From: JAJPKK01 sp963787675
Lineage (GTDB): Bacteria; Pseudomonadota; Alphaproteobacteria; Rhizobiales; Xanthobacteraceae
Length of the DNA stretch: 64,000 bases
NCBI GenBank assembly: GCA_963787675.1
Contig: CAWBDV010000023.1
Coordinates: 248,001-312,000, forward strand
Direction of reading: 5' to 3'
Position 1 is the stretch's first letter; every line of letters begins with the position of its first letter. The notes under the pieces are model-generated. The model was given only the letters and a program-made list of their open reading frames with translations. It was not told the origin of the DNA and made no database searches. A program made the translations under genes and the position numbers. This document shows, one piece after another, positions 34,576 through 44,153 of the stretch.

Positions 34576-35826
34576 ATGTCCCGCAAACTCAGCCGCCGTG
34601 CGGTCATGGCCGGTGCCGCGTCGGCCATCTCGGCTTCGTACGTCTCTGCGCCTGCAATTGCGCAGGCCGCTCCATTCAAGATTGGGTTGCTGACCGTGCG
34701 CTCCGGACCGCTCGCTCAAGGCGGCATCCAGATGGAGCAAGGCCTTTCGGTGTTCGTGAAGGAAAAGGCGAATACGCTCGCGGGTCGCAAGGTCGAGGTG
34801 GTCGCGGCCGACACCGGCGGCAATCCGGCCGGCGCCAAAACCAAGGCTCAGGAACTGATCGAGCGCGACAAGGTCAACGTCATTCTCGGGCCGCTCGCGG
34901 CGTTCGAATTGCTCGCGATCACGGATTACGTGCGCGACAACGCAACCCCGCTCATCAGCATGGCGGCGGCCGAGGACGTGACGCAGCGCCGCGCCAATCC
35001 GTTCCTCATCCGCACGTCGGGAAGTTCGGCGCAATGCCTTCACGTGCTCGGGGACTACGCCGCGAAGGATCTGAAATACAAACGCGCCGCCACGATCGCG
35101 GAGGACACTGCCTACGGCTACGAGCAACTGGCGGGCTTCCAGCGCGTGTTCGAGGAAAACGGCGGCAAGGTCGTCAAGAAGCTGTGGCCGCCGCTGGTGA
35201 CGCCGGACTACACGCCCTACATCGCCCAGATCGCCAACGTCGACTGCGTGGTGGGCGGCTTTGCCGGCTCAAACCCGGTGAAGTTCATGCGCGCCTATGC
35301 CGACCTTGGCTGGAAGGCGCGGATCCCGATCCTTGCCGGCTGGACCGCCATGGACGACGCCTTGCTGCGTAGCCTCAACGGCGATGAAGCGATCGGCGTG
35401 ATCTCCTCGCACTGGTACTCTGCTGATTCCGATTTCGACGCCAACAAGCGCTTCGTCGCCGGGATGCGGCGCGAGTATGGCGTGCTGCCCGGCGGCTATT
35501 CGGCCGGCATGTATATCGCAGCGCAGTGCGTTGAAGCGGCGATGGCAAAACTCGGTGATGCGGCCGGCAATCGCAAGGCGCTGGCCGATGCCCTGCATCA
35601 GGTGACGCTCACCGACACGCCGCGCGGACCGGTGCGCTTCGACCATTTGGGCAACGTCGTGGGCGACGTCTATATCCGCAAATGCGAGCGCAAGAACGGC
35701 GCCCTCGTCAACACCATCATCAAGCGCTACCCGGACGTGAGCCAGTTCTGGACCTATGACGAGAAGGAGTTTTTGGCCGCCCCCGTCTACGCGCGCGACT
35801 ATCCGCCCGCGCGGTATCTCGAATAG
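34576..35826 (+). CDS. Branched-chain amino acid-type ABC transporter substrate-binding protein, Tat-exported (copy 1)
   Basis: A 416-residue periplasmic-binding protein of the LivJ/amide-urea type. The N-terminus (SRRAVMAGAAS) has a twin-arginine pattern, suggesting folded export by Tat. PFKIGLLTVRSGPLAQGGIQ and ADTGGNPAGAKTKAQELIER are typical of the group. A near-consensus TTAAGGAGGAAAC ribosome site lies just upstream, hinting at high expression. A closely similar paralogue lies at 36130, and one set of Liv-type permease and ATPase genes follows. The ligand is unknown. Confidence 0.88.
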   Translation: MSRKLSRRAVMAGAASAISASYVSAPAIAQAAPFKIGLLTVRSGPLAQGGIQMEQGLSVFVKEKANTLAGRKVEVVAADTGGNPAGAKTKAQELIERDKVNVILGPLAAFELLAITDYVRDNATPLISMAAAEDVTQRRANPFLIRTSGSSAQCLHVLGDYAAKDLKYKRAATIAEDTAYGYEQLAGFQRVFEENGGKVVKKLWPPLVTPDYTPYIAQIANVDCVVGGFAGSNPVKFMRAYADLGWKARIPILAGWTAMDDALLRSLNGDEAIGVISSHWYSADSDFDANKRFVAGMRREYGVLPGGYSAGMYIAAQCVEAAMAKLGDAAGNRKALADALHQVTLTDTPRGPVRFDHLGNVVGDVYIRKCERKNGALVNTIIKRYPDVSQFWTYDEKEFLAAPVYARDYPPARYLE

Positions 35827-35838
35827 GCGTAACGTAGT

Positions 35839-36000
35839 CGTAGCCCGGATGGAGCCAACGGGTCCCGCCTCCGGCGGGCCCGATGACAGGCTCCGCGAAA
35901 TCCGGGGGCGTTCGGCGAAACACTGACGTGCGACGGATACCAGCGACGGTGATGGTCGCTCGACCATCCCCGGATTTCGCTGCGCTCCATCCGGGCTACG
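35839..36000. repeat. Palindromic intergenic repeat, family A
   Basis: The arms CGTAGCCCGGATGGAGC and GCTCCATCCGGGCTACG bound a 128-base centre. It fills most of the 303-bp gap between two near-duplicate binding-protein genes and could attenuate transcription between them. The same arms occur at 167-281. Confidence 0.87.
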
Positions 36001-36129
36001 GCACGTCGTAACGCTGCGGCAACAGCGTTCTTTACATTCGCTGCCGCTATCGCCAATGATGCAAAAAAGCCCGTGAGGTGCCCGGTTTTAGCCGGGTCAC
36101 GAGGAATTGGTTTCGCAGGGAGGGTGTTT

Positions 36130-37386
36130 ATGGATCGCCATTTCAGCCGACGCACATTGTTGGCCGGTACGGCCGCTGGTGCGGCCGCGGCAGCGTTGTA
36201 TTTTCCGATGCCGGCGATCGCGCAAGGCGCCCCGTTCAAAGTCGGCCTGCTCACCGTCAAGACCGGCCCGCTTGCCCAGGGCGGCATCCAGATGGAACAG
36301 GGCATCGCGGCCTTCCTCAAGGAAAAGAACAACACGATCGCGAGCCGAAAGATTGAATTCATCTCAGCGGACACCGGCGGCAATCCCGCCGGCGCCAAGA
36401 GCAAGGCGCAGGAACTGATCGAGCGCGACGGCGTCAATGTGATCCTGGGCCCGCTTGCCGCCTTCGAACTGCTTGCGATCACCGATTACGTGCGGGACAA
36501 GGCGACGCCGCTGATCAGCCTTGCGGCCGCCGAGGATGTGACTCAACGCAAGGCGAATCCGTTCGTGATCCGCCCGTCGGCGTCGTCCGCGCAGTGCTGT
36601 CACGCGATGGGCGACTATGCGGCGAAGGAACTCAAGTACAAGCGCGCTGCGACGATCTCGGAAGACTTCGCGTTCGGCTACGAGCAGATGGCAGGCTTCC
36701 AGCGCGTGTTCGAGGATGACGGCGGCAAGGTCGTCAAGAAACTGTGGCCGCCCTTGGTGACCCCGGACTACACGCCCTATATCGCCCAGATTTCCGGCGT
36801 CGATTGCGTCTTCAACGGCTTTGCCGGATCCAATCCTGTCAAGTTCATGCGCGCCTATGCCGATCTCGGGCTCAAGGCCAAGATCCCGCTGCTCGGCGGC
36901 TGGACCGCGATGGACGATGCGTTGCTGCACAGCCTCGGTGACGAGGCCGTCGGCGTCATGTCAGCCCACTGGTATTCGGCCGATTTCGATTCGCCCAGCA
37001 ACAAGCGCCTCGTCGCGGCGCTTCAGCGCGACTACAACGTCCTGCCGGGCGGCTATGCGGCAGGCATGTACATCGCCGGCCAGTGCGTCGAGGCGGGAAT
37101 TGAGAAGCTCGACGGCAAGGCCGACGATCGCAAGGCATTTGCGGAGGCGCTGCACCAGATTTCCCTCACCGATACGCCACGCGGGCCAGTTCGTTTCGAT
37201 CATCTCGGCAATGTCGTCGGCGACGTCTTCATCCGCAAATGCGAGCGCAAGAACGGCGCTCTCGTCAACACGGTGATCAAGCGCTACCCGAACGTCAGTC
37301 AGTTCTGGACCTATGACGAGAAGGCGTTCCTCGCGGCGCCGGTCTACGGACGCGACTACCCGCCGGCGAAATACCTCAATCAGTAA
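36130..37386 (+). CDS. Branched-chain amino acid-type ABC transporter substrate-binding protein, Tat-exported (copy 2)
   Basis: A 418-residue paralogue of the gene at 34576, with long identical stretches such as VNVILGPLAAFELLAITDYV and VVKKLWPPLVTPDYTPYIAQ. Its N-terminus, HFSRRTLLAGTAAG, again has a twin-arginine pattern. A GGAGGG site precedes the ATG at 36130. The duplication probably supplies one importer with two related binding specificities. It is followed, after a repeat, by the livH-like permease gene. Confidence 0.88.
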   Translation: MDRHFSRRTLLAGTAAGAAAAALYFPMPAIAQGAPFKVGLLTVKTGPLAQGGIQMEQGIAAFLKEKNNTIASRKIEFISADTGGNPAGAKSKAQELIERDGVNVILGPLAAFELLAITDYVRDKATPLISLAAAEDVTQRKANPFVIRPSASSAQCCHAMGDYAAKELKYKRAATISEDFAFGYEQMAGFQRVFEDDGGKVVKKLWPPLVTPDYTPYIAQISGVDCVFNGFAGSNPVKFMRAYADLGLKAKIPLLGGWTAMDDALLHSLGDEAVGVMSAHWYSADFDSPSNKRLVAALQRDYNVLPGGYAAGMYIAGQCVEAGIEKLDGKADDRKAFAEALHQISLTDTPRGPVRFDHLGNVVGDVFIRKCERKNGALVNTVIKRYPNVSQFWTYDEKAFLAAPVYGRDYPPAKYLNQ

Positions 37387-37443
37387 TCGCGCACACCCGC
37401 GTCCGCTACGCGAGCTGGGGCAATTCGAGATGGCATCGCACCT

Positions 37444-37576
37444 TCTTCTCCCTCTCCCCGCTTGCGGGGAGAGGGTCGGGGTGAGGGGGCTTCTCCGGAC
37501 GCTCGGACTCGCGGAGAGGCCCCCTCACCCTCCCTCGCTGCGCTCGGTCGACCTCTCCCCGCCAGCGGGGAGAGGT
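37444..37576. repeat. Palindromic intergenic repeat, family E (CTCTCCCC / GGGGAGAG arms)
   Basis: Left part TTCTCCCTCTCCCCGCTTGC with GGGGAGAGGG, right part GACCTCTCCCCGCCAGCG with GGGGAGAGGT. A central pair, GTGAGGGGGC and GCCCCCTCAC, makes the whole a long imperfect palindrome. It separates the second binding-protein gene from the permease genes. Confidence 0.85.
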
Positions 37577-37614
37577 AAGGCAAGGAGCCTCAGAGGCCAC
37601 AGCGTTCTTCCCAA

Positions 37615-38475
37615 ATGACCCTGTGGATCACGCTCGCGGTCAACAGCATCGCATTCGGCGGGCTCCTGTTCCTGCTGTCGGCGGGGTTCTCGCTGATCTT
37701 CGGGTTAATGCGCATCCCGAACCTGATGCACGGCTCGTTTTTCATGCTCGGCGCCTATTTCGGCGTGTCGCTGCTCGACCGGCATGTCGATTTCTGGCTC
37801 GCCGCTGTGATCTCGGCTATCGCCATGGCGATCATCGGTGGTGCCATCGAGCGGCTGTTGCTGCGCCGGCTCGCCGGCCAGGAACTTGCCCAGGTGCTGC
37901 TGACGCTCGGGCTCTCCTTCATCGTCTCCGACCTCTGCCTGATCATCTGGACCGGCGATCCCTATCAGCCGCTTGCGCCGGCGCAGGTGAGCGGCGCGGT
38001 CATCGCGGGCGGCGTGATCTTTCCGCTCTATCGGTTGGTGGTGGTCGCGATCGCCGTGGTGACCGCGGTCGCTTTGTGGCTCCTTGTCGACTGGACACGG
38101 CTCGGCGCCATGATCCGCGCCGGCGTCGATGACGCGCCGATCGCGCGGATGGTCGGCATCCGGGTGTCGCGGCTGTTCACGACGGTGTTTGCGCTTGGCG
38201 CTGCGATTGCCGCCTTTGCGGGCGTCGTCGGCGCGCCGATCCTTTCGGTCTATCCGGGTCTTGATTCCGATATGCTGCCGCTCGCGCTGATCGTCGTCAT
38301 TCTCGGCGGCACCGGGAGCCTGCTTGGCGCACTGGTCGGCAGCTTCCTGATCGGCTTCCTCTACAATTTCGGCCAGGCCAAAGTGCCGGACCTCGCTTAC
38401 GTCATTCTGTTCCTCCCCATGCTGCTCGTGCTGGTGCTGCGGCCTCAGGGTCTGTTCGGGAAGCGCGTGCCATGA
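37615..38475 (+). CDS. Branched-chain amino acid-type ABC transporter permease (LivH-like)
   Basis: A 286-residue inner-membrane permease with about eight hydrophobic helices. The family segments LLFLLSAGFSLIFGLMRIPN with NLMHGSFFMLGAY, and RAGVDDAPIARMVGI (the ATPase contact region), are present. It heads a tight four-gene unit (livH-livM-livG-livF order) with overlapping starts and stops, behind two duplicate binding-protein genes. Confidence 0.9.
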   Translation: MTLWITLAVNSIAFGGLLFLLSAGFSLIFGLMRIPNLMHGSFFMLGAYFGVSLLDRHVDFWLAAVISAIAMAIIGGAIERLLLRRLAGQELAQVLLTLGLSFIVSDLCLIIWTGDPYQPLAPAQVSGAVIAGGVIFPLYRLVVVAIAVVTAVALWLLVDWTRLGAMIRAGVDDAPIARMVGIRVSRLFTTVFALGAAIAAFAGVVGAPILSVYPGLDSDMLPLALIVVILGGTGSLLGALVGSFLIGFLYNFGQAKVPDLAYVILFLPMLLVLVLRPQGLFGKRVP

Positions 38476-39494
38476 AGGAGGATGCGCCGCGCGGCGCCGA
38501 TTCCGGCATCGGCATCGCCCGCGGCGTCGCCTGGGGCGGGATGATGATCGTGCTTGCGACCGTGCCGTGGTGGGTCGGCAATTCCTATTACGTCGACGTC
38601 GCGAGCCAGATTCTACTGTTCGCGGTGTTTGCTCTCGCCCTCAATGTGCTGGTGGGATACGCGGGCCTCGTGTCGCTCGGCCACGCCGGCCTGTTCGCTA
38701 TTGCGGGCTATACCGCGGGCCTGATGCTCGCGGCCGGATACGGGCACCTTTCCGCCGCGCTCGCCGCCATCGTGGTCGCGCTCGCCACATCGGCGGTGTT
38801 TGCGGTGCTGGCGCTGCGCTCGACGGGCATCGGCTTTCTGATGATCACGCTCGCCCTCGGCCAGATCCTGTGGGGCATAGCTTATCGCTGGGCCGATCTC
38901 ACCAATGGCGACAACGGCGTCAACATCACCTCGCGACCGATGCCGTTCGGCATCAGCATTGCGAGCGCGCCATCGTTCTATTTTGCGACGTTGGTCGTCT
39001 TCCTGATTGCGCTTGCAAGCATGGCGGCGCTCGAGCGCTCGCCGTTCGGCGCGAGCCTGCGCGGCACCCGCGATCAAGCGCGGCGCATGACCGCGCTCGG
39101 CTATAACGTCTGGCTGATCCGCTTCGTTGCCTTTCTGTTTTCCGGCTTCTGGTCGGGCGTGGCCGGGCTTCTCTACGCCTACAACAAGCAGTTCATCAGC
39201 CCGCAGGTCGCGGCGCTTCAAGGCTCCGCCGAAGTGCTGCTGATGGTGATCTCCGGCGGCACCGCGACTCTTCTCGGACCGATTGCCGGCTCCGCGATCG
39301 TGATGATCACCAAGTACGTGGTCAGCGCCTATGTGGTGCGCTGGAACCTGGTGCTGGGCGTGATCTTTGTCGTCATCGTCACCTTCATGCCCGAGGGGCT
39401 GGTGCCTGGTTCCGCGCGATTGTGGCGCTGGGCGCGCCGCCGCTTTGCCGCGCCGCCAAAGCCCGCGAAGCCTGCGTGCGGAGACGCGCCATGA
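38472..39494 (+). CDS. Branched-chain amino acid-type ABC transporter permease (LivM-like)
   Basis: A 340-residue inner-membrane permease, the partner of the preceding LivH-like protein. About nine to ten hydrophobic helices are visible; LNVLVGYAGLVSLGHAGLFA and the cytoplasmic loop RGTRDQARRMTALGYNVW are typical. It overlaps its neighbours by four bases at each end (ATGA), so the subunits are translationally coupled. Confidence 0.9.
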   Translation: MKEDAPRGADSGIGIARGVAWGGMMIVLATVPWWVGNSYYVDVASQILLFAVFALALNVLVGYAGLVSLGHAGLFAIAGYTAGLMLAAGYGHLSAALAAIVVALATSAVFAVLALRSTGIGFLMITLALGQILWGIAYRWADLTNGDNGVNITSRPMPFGISIASAPSFYFATLVVFLIALASMAALERSPFGASLRGTRDQARRMTALGYNVWLIRFVAFLFSGFWSGVAGLLYAYNKQFISPQVAALQGSAEVLLMVISGGTATLLGPIAGSAIVMITKYVVSAYVVRWNLVLGVIFVVIVTFMPEGLVPGSARLWRWARRRFAAPPKPAKPACGDAP

Positions 39495-40228
39495 GCGCGC
39501 TTGTTCTCACGCGCCTCACCAAGTCGTTCGGCGGCCTTCGGGTCACCAAGGCAGTCGATCTTGTCGTCGAGCCCGGCGAGCGGCGCCTCATCATAGGACC
39601 GAACGGCGCCGGCAAGACCACGCTGTTCAACCTGATCACCGGCGAAATCTCGCCCGACGGCGGCACGATCGCGCTGTTCGGCCGCGACATTACGACGACG
39701 CCGTGCCGGCAGCGCCCGCATCTCGGCATGGCGCGCACCTACCAGATCATCACGCTGTTTCCGCGCGACACCATCCTGCGCAATGTCACGCTGGCGTTGC
39801 TCGGTCTCTCCAATCTGCGCTGGAACCCGCTGATCCGCCTCGACCACCAGCACGATGTCATCGCGCGCGCCGCCGCCGCGCTCGATCGCGTCGGCCTCGG
39901 CCATATCGCGACCCGGCCGCTCGCCGAAACGTCTTACGGCGAGCGCCGCCGCGTCGAGATCGCCATGGCGATGGCACAGCGTCCAAAGCTGCTCCTTCTC
40001 GACGAGCCGTTCGCCGGCCTCTCCATCGACGAGCGCCGCGACGTGCGTCAATTGTTGGGGACGATTCCCCGCGACGTCACGCTGGTGATGATCGAGCACG
40101 ACATGGACGTGGCGCTCGATTTCGCCGACCGCATCACGCTCCTGCACTTCGGCGAGGTCATCGTCGAGGGCACGCGCGCCGAAGTGGTCGCTGACCGGCG
40201 CACCCGGGAGGTCTATCTTGGCGAATAA
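39491..40228 (+). CDS. Branched-chain amino acid-type ABC transporter ATPase (LivG-like)
   Basis: A 245-residue ATPase. Walker A is GPNGAGKTT, the signature region is the variant TSYGERRRVEIAMAM instead of LSGGQ, and Walker B is LLLLDEP followed by FAGL. The MARTYQIITLFPRDTILRNV segment is the LivG-type Q-loop region. Start ATG 39491 overlaps the livM stop. The next gene starts within its last codons. Confidence 0.9.
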   Translation: MSALVLTRLTKSFGGLRVTKAVDLVVEPGERRLIIGPNGAGKTTLFNLITGEISPDGGTIALFGRDITTTPCRQRPHLGMARTYQIITLFPRDTILRNVTLALLGLSNLRWNPLIRLDHQHDVIARAAAALDRVGLGHIATRPLAETSYGERRRVEIAMAMAQRPKLLLLDEPFAGLSIDERRDVRQLLGTIPRDVTLVMIEHDMDVALDFADRITLLHFGEVIVEGTRAEVVADRRTREVYLGE

Positions 40229-40937
40229 TGCGCTGCGACTCACCGGCGTCGACGCCTATTACGGCGACAGCCACGTGCTCCAGAAGGTGTCGTTCGCGCT
40301 CGCCGAGGGCGAACTCCTCGGCCTCTTGGGCCGCAACGGCGCGGGTAAAACCACCTCCATGAACGTTACCGTCGGGCTGCTGCCGGCCGCTGCCGGCACA
40401 GTCGAGGTCTTCGGCACGAACGTGACGCGGTTCGCGCCGGAAGACATCGCAGGCTGCGGCGTTGCGCTGGTGCCCCAGGGCCGCCGCATCTTCAAGAGTT
40501 TGACGGTCCGTGAAAACCTCGCGGTCGCAGGGCGGCGTGGTACCTCACGGAACGGGCGCGACTGGACTATCGACTCGGTGTTCGCGATGTTTCCGCGACT
40601 CGGCGAGCGGCGCCGGCAGATAGCGGCACATCTCTCGGGCGGCGAGCAGCAGATGCTCGCCATCGGCCGCGCCCTGATGGCGAACCCGCGCGTGCTGCTG
40701 ATGGACGAACCATCCGAGGGCCTGGCGCCGCAGATTGTCGCCGAGGTGATGACCACCATTCGCACGCTCAAGGAGCGCGGCCTCTCGATCGTGCTGGTGG
40801 AGCAAAATCCGAAGCTGGTGTTCGGGATCGCCGACGATATCGTCATCCTCAACAGCGGTCAGGTCGCCGTCACCTCGACCGCCGCCGCGCTGCGCGACAA
40901 CAATGTCGACCTGCGCCAGCACCTCGGCGTGTTCTGA
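40218..40937 (+). CDS. Branched-chain amino acid-type ABC transporter ATPase (LivF-like)
   Basis: A 239-residue ATPase with Walker A GRNGAGKTT, signature LSGGEQQML and Walker B VLLMDEPSEGLAP. It starts at TTG 40218, overlapping the end of the LivG-like gene by 11 bases. It completes a two-permease, two-ATPase importer served by two binding proteins. The convergent GNAT gene begins three bases after its stop. Confidence 0.9.
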   Translation: MANNALRLTGVDAYYGDSHVLQKVSFALAEGELLGLLGRNGAGKTTSMNVTVGLLPAAAGTVEVFGTNVTRFAPEDIAGCGVALVPQGRRIFKSLTVRENLAVAGRRGTSRNGRDWTIDSVFAMFPRLGERRRQIAAHLSGGEQQMLAIGRALMANPRVLLMDEPSEGLAPQIVAEVMTTIRTLKERGLSIVLVEQNPKLVFGIADDIVILNSGQVAVTSTAAALRDNNVDLRQHLGVF

Positions 40938-40940
40938 GGC

Positions 40941-41534
40941 TCACTGCGCATCATCGCTCGGCGCAGCGAGCCAAACCTCCGGTGCGGTGGAGGCTCCGCT
41001 GCCCAGCGAGCGCTGCACCATCACCACGTCGGTCCAACGGCCAAACTTGTAGCCCACGGACGGAAGGTATCCGACTTGTTGAAATCCGCAGGATTGATGC
41101 AGGCCGATCGAGGCACCGTTGGCGGCGTCGATATAGCCGATCATCTGGCGATAGCCGGCAGCCGCACAGGCATCGATCAGAGCCGGCAGCAGGATGCGAC
41201 CGATCCCTGAATGCAGATAGTCGGGGTGAACATAGATCGAGTGCTTCACGGTATAGCGGTAGGCCGGCCGTTTTCGGAATAGCACGGCATACGCATAGCC
41301 GACGACGACACCGCCACTATCGGCGACGAGGTGCGGAAGGCGGCGCTTGCGCATATTTCGCCGGCGCCGCTTGAGGTCGTCGAGTTCGGGCGCTTCGGCG
41401 TCAAACATCAGTGCAGGGTCGACGCCGCGGCCGATGTGATGGCGATATATGGCAAGCATGGCCTCGACGTCTTCGTCCCGCGATGGGCGAACGGTGATCG
41501 GCGCGGAATTCGCAGTCGTCGCGTGTTGCTGCAT
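40941..41534 (-). CDS. GNAT-family N-acetyltransferase, phosphinothricin-acetyltransferase-like
   Basis: A 197-residue acetyltransferase. ITVRPSRDEDVEAMLAIYRH starts the fold, VADSGGVVVGYAY the central strands, and VHPDYLHSGIGRILL the acetyl-CoA loop (variant of Q/R-x-x-G-x-G/A). ASIGLHQSCGFQQVGYL is characteristic of the PAT/Bar subgroup, which acetylates small amines. It lies 35 bp downstream of the Orn/Lys/Arg decarboxylase gene on the same strand, so a polyamine or amino acid substrate is plausible but unproven. Confidence 0.82.
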   Translation of the reverse strand: MQQHATTANSAPITVRPSRDEDVEAMLAIYRHHIGRGVDPALMFDAEAPELDDLKRRRRNMRKRRLPHLVADSGGVVVGYAYAVLFRKRPAYRYTVKHSIYVHPDYLHSGIGRILLPALIDACAAAGYRQMIGYIDAANGASIGLHQSCGFQQVGYLPSVGYKFGRWTDVVMVQRSLGSGASTAPEVWLAAPSDDAQ

Positions 41535-41569
41535 CTCATCTGACCGTTTGTCGATCTTCGTTTGCGCCG

Positions 41570-43928
41570 TTACTCGCGCACCACGTAAGTATAGAAGCGC
41601 ACGGCCCCGTCCCCCTCGACCTCCCGATACACCCCCTGTATCTCGGTTTCAAAGCCGGGGAAAAGATTACTGCTGCGCTCGAACACCTTGAGGTAGTCGA
41701 TCATCGGCCGCGCCCGCGCGCTCAATCGTTCGCCCGGAACGATGGTCGCAATTCCGGGCGGGTACACGACGAAAAGGGTTGACGCGATGCGGCCTTCGAT
41801 CTGATCGATCGGAAGGTAGTCGACATTGTTGCGCACGAGATGGCGCCCCGCCTCGTGGGGCGTCAGCGCCGGCTCAGGAAGATGTTTCGACGTGAACTGC
41901 GCCTTCTGCAGCGCGCTGACATTCTCCGCGCGAAAGAACGCGTGCATTTCCTGGCAAAGATCGCGCAGACGTACGCCGCGATAGCGCTTGGGCTGCGCGG
42001 CGACAAATTTCGGAATCGCGTAGTCAAGCAGAACATTGTCGTCATAAAGGCGTTTGAACGCGACGAGCGTACTCACGAGCGTGCCTGCCTTGCTCGCCTC
42101 CACGCCGGGCGTCAGCAGAAACAGCAACGAATTGAGATCGAATTTCTCCGGCACCACCCGGTTCTCGCGCAGATATTGCGCGACCAATGGCGCCGGCACA
42201 CCGTGCGCCTCGTATTCCCCGGTGGCACGATTGAATCCGGGCGTTAGCAGCGTCAATTTGTTGGGATCAGTGATAGCGTAGCCGGCCTGCACGTTCGGAA
42301 AGCCGTGCCAGCGCGCGCCCGGCGACAGCTCCCAAAATTGCGCCTGGCTCGCCAACGCATCGGTGGCGACGCTCTCCCACGGCACCTCGTGGACCCCGCC
42401 TTCGCGCGCGGCATCCTCGAGCCGCACAACATCCGGGACAAACGGATCGAAGAACCAACGGCGCAGCGGATCCGATTCCCGCCGTTCGAACTCCTGCCGG
42501 ATCGCACGCAATTTTTTGCGAAGCTCGATGCCAAGCCGGATCGTGTCGTCCCACAGCACTTCCCCGGAGCGTCCCTTCATCATCTGGGCGCCGACATCGA
42601 GCGAAGCGAACAGCGGATAGAACGGCGACGTCGATGCGTGCTGCAGAAAGCTTTCGTTGAAGCGGCGATGTTCGACCCGTCGCCGCTGCCCGCGAATATG
42701 GCTGTCCTTCACATGGATCTGCGAGGCCTGCGAAAAGCTCGCGAGCTGCTTGTGGGTCGACTGGGTGGCGATGATGCCGGGGGCCTTGTCGTCGAGATTG
42801 GAGAGGCCCATGGCGAACCGAGTGGCATAGATCGGGTGAAACTTCATGAAGCCGGCCCATGCCTCGTCAAACAGGATGTAATCGCACAGCGGGCCAATGC
42901 TCGCGAGAATATGCTGCGCGCTGTAGATCGTTCCGTCGTAGGTGCACTGTTCGATCACCGCCGCGCGAAATGGCCGTTCGCGCCGCCATGCCTCGAGGTC
43001 CTTGACCAACGGGTTGGCCCGGATGGCCTCCCGAATGGCGGTCTCGCTCAAAGCGGCCGGTTGGATCGGTCCGATCAAGCCATACGCGTTGCGATCGGTC
43101 GGCAAGTAGATCGGAATGCCGCCGGTTAGCAGCAATGCGCCGTGATGGGCCGCCTTGTGATTGTTGCGATCGAAGAGCACGAGGTCGCCGTCGGCGATGA
43201 GAGCTCCCAATGCAATCTTGTTGGAGGCCGACGTCCCGTTGAGAACGAAATAGGTTCGCTCGGCGCCGAAGATCGCCGCTGCCTCCTTTTCTGCCTGGAG
43301 CGCCGGGCCTTCGTGGGTGAGCAGATCGCCGAGTTCGAGGATCGAATTGTCGAGATCATCGCGGAACACCGCTTCGCCGAGATGCTCCATGAAAATGCGG
43401 CCGATGGGGCTGCGGCTGTAAAAAATGCCGCCGTTGTGCCCGGGGCAGGTCCACAGCTGATTGCCCTGTTCCGAATAGTCGACCAGGGCGCCGAAAAACG
43501 GCGTCTTTAGCGTCTCGGCATATTGCGTGAGGCGACTGACGAGATTGCGCGCGATGAACTCCGGCGTCTCCTCCGCAAGGAAGACGTAGCCGTCGATGAA
43601 ATCGAGCACTTCGACCGGCACGTCCTCGAACCGCTTGCGCCGCACCAGCAAGACGATCGGCATTTCGAGGCCGCGCCGGCGCATGACGTTGATGAGCGAG
43701 GCGGCCTTGCCCTTCGAGCCCCTTCTTGCCCCAATCGACCACGAGGCAGCCGATCGCGGCATCGGTCTGCACCGCCATTTCCGCATCTTCGGTTCGCGGC
43801 GCCCGGACGACCTGGAAGCCCATCCGTTGAATGGCAGCGATGATCTGCTGAACGCGCAGGCCTTCGAGATCCTCGGCCTCGAAAGTCGGGGCCGAGAACA
43901 GGAACGTAAATCGTTGTGAGAAGTTCAT
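41570..43928 (-). pseudogene. Orn/Lys/Arg decarboxylase, class I PLP type, with a +1 frameshift near the 5' end
   Basis: The 5' 70 codons (43928 to about 43720) encode the start of the receiver-like wing domain, ending VVDWGKKG. The frame then shifts by one base and continues GKAASLINVMRRRGLEMPIV to the stop at 41570. One extra G in the run GGGG (C-run near 43717-43722 on the + strand) accounts for it. The rest is intact: LNGTSASNKIALGALIADGD, the PLP-lysine motif STHKQLASFSQ, and the C-terminal domain. Intact length would be about 785 residues, normal for biodegradative arginine, lysine or ornithine decarboxylases; the substrate is not determined. An indel error in the sequence is as likely as true inactivation. 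Confidence 0.85.
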
Positions 43929-44153
43929 CGAGTGGCCTGGCTAAGAGTGTGGAAGCACAGAAGCTTGTCGCTTTTGATGAAGCTCGTGTGACAGGCCGTT
44001 CCGGTCAGAGATAAGCAACGCCGTGCAAGACGTTCGCCGTAGTGCTGCGGATTGTGGCGCTTGGAGATGCGCCCTCCGCTATTGAGGGCCGGGCTCGATG
44101 GTCGATAGAACGTGCCGACGGAGATCGGGCGCCACGCGTCCAAGGAGAGCGAC

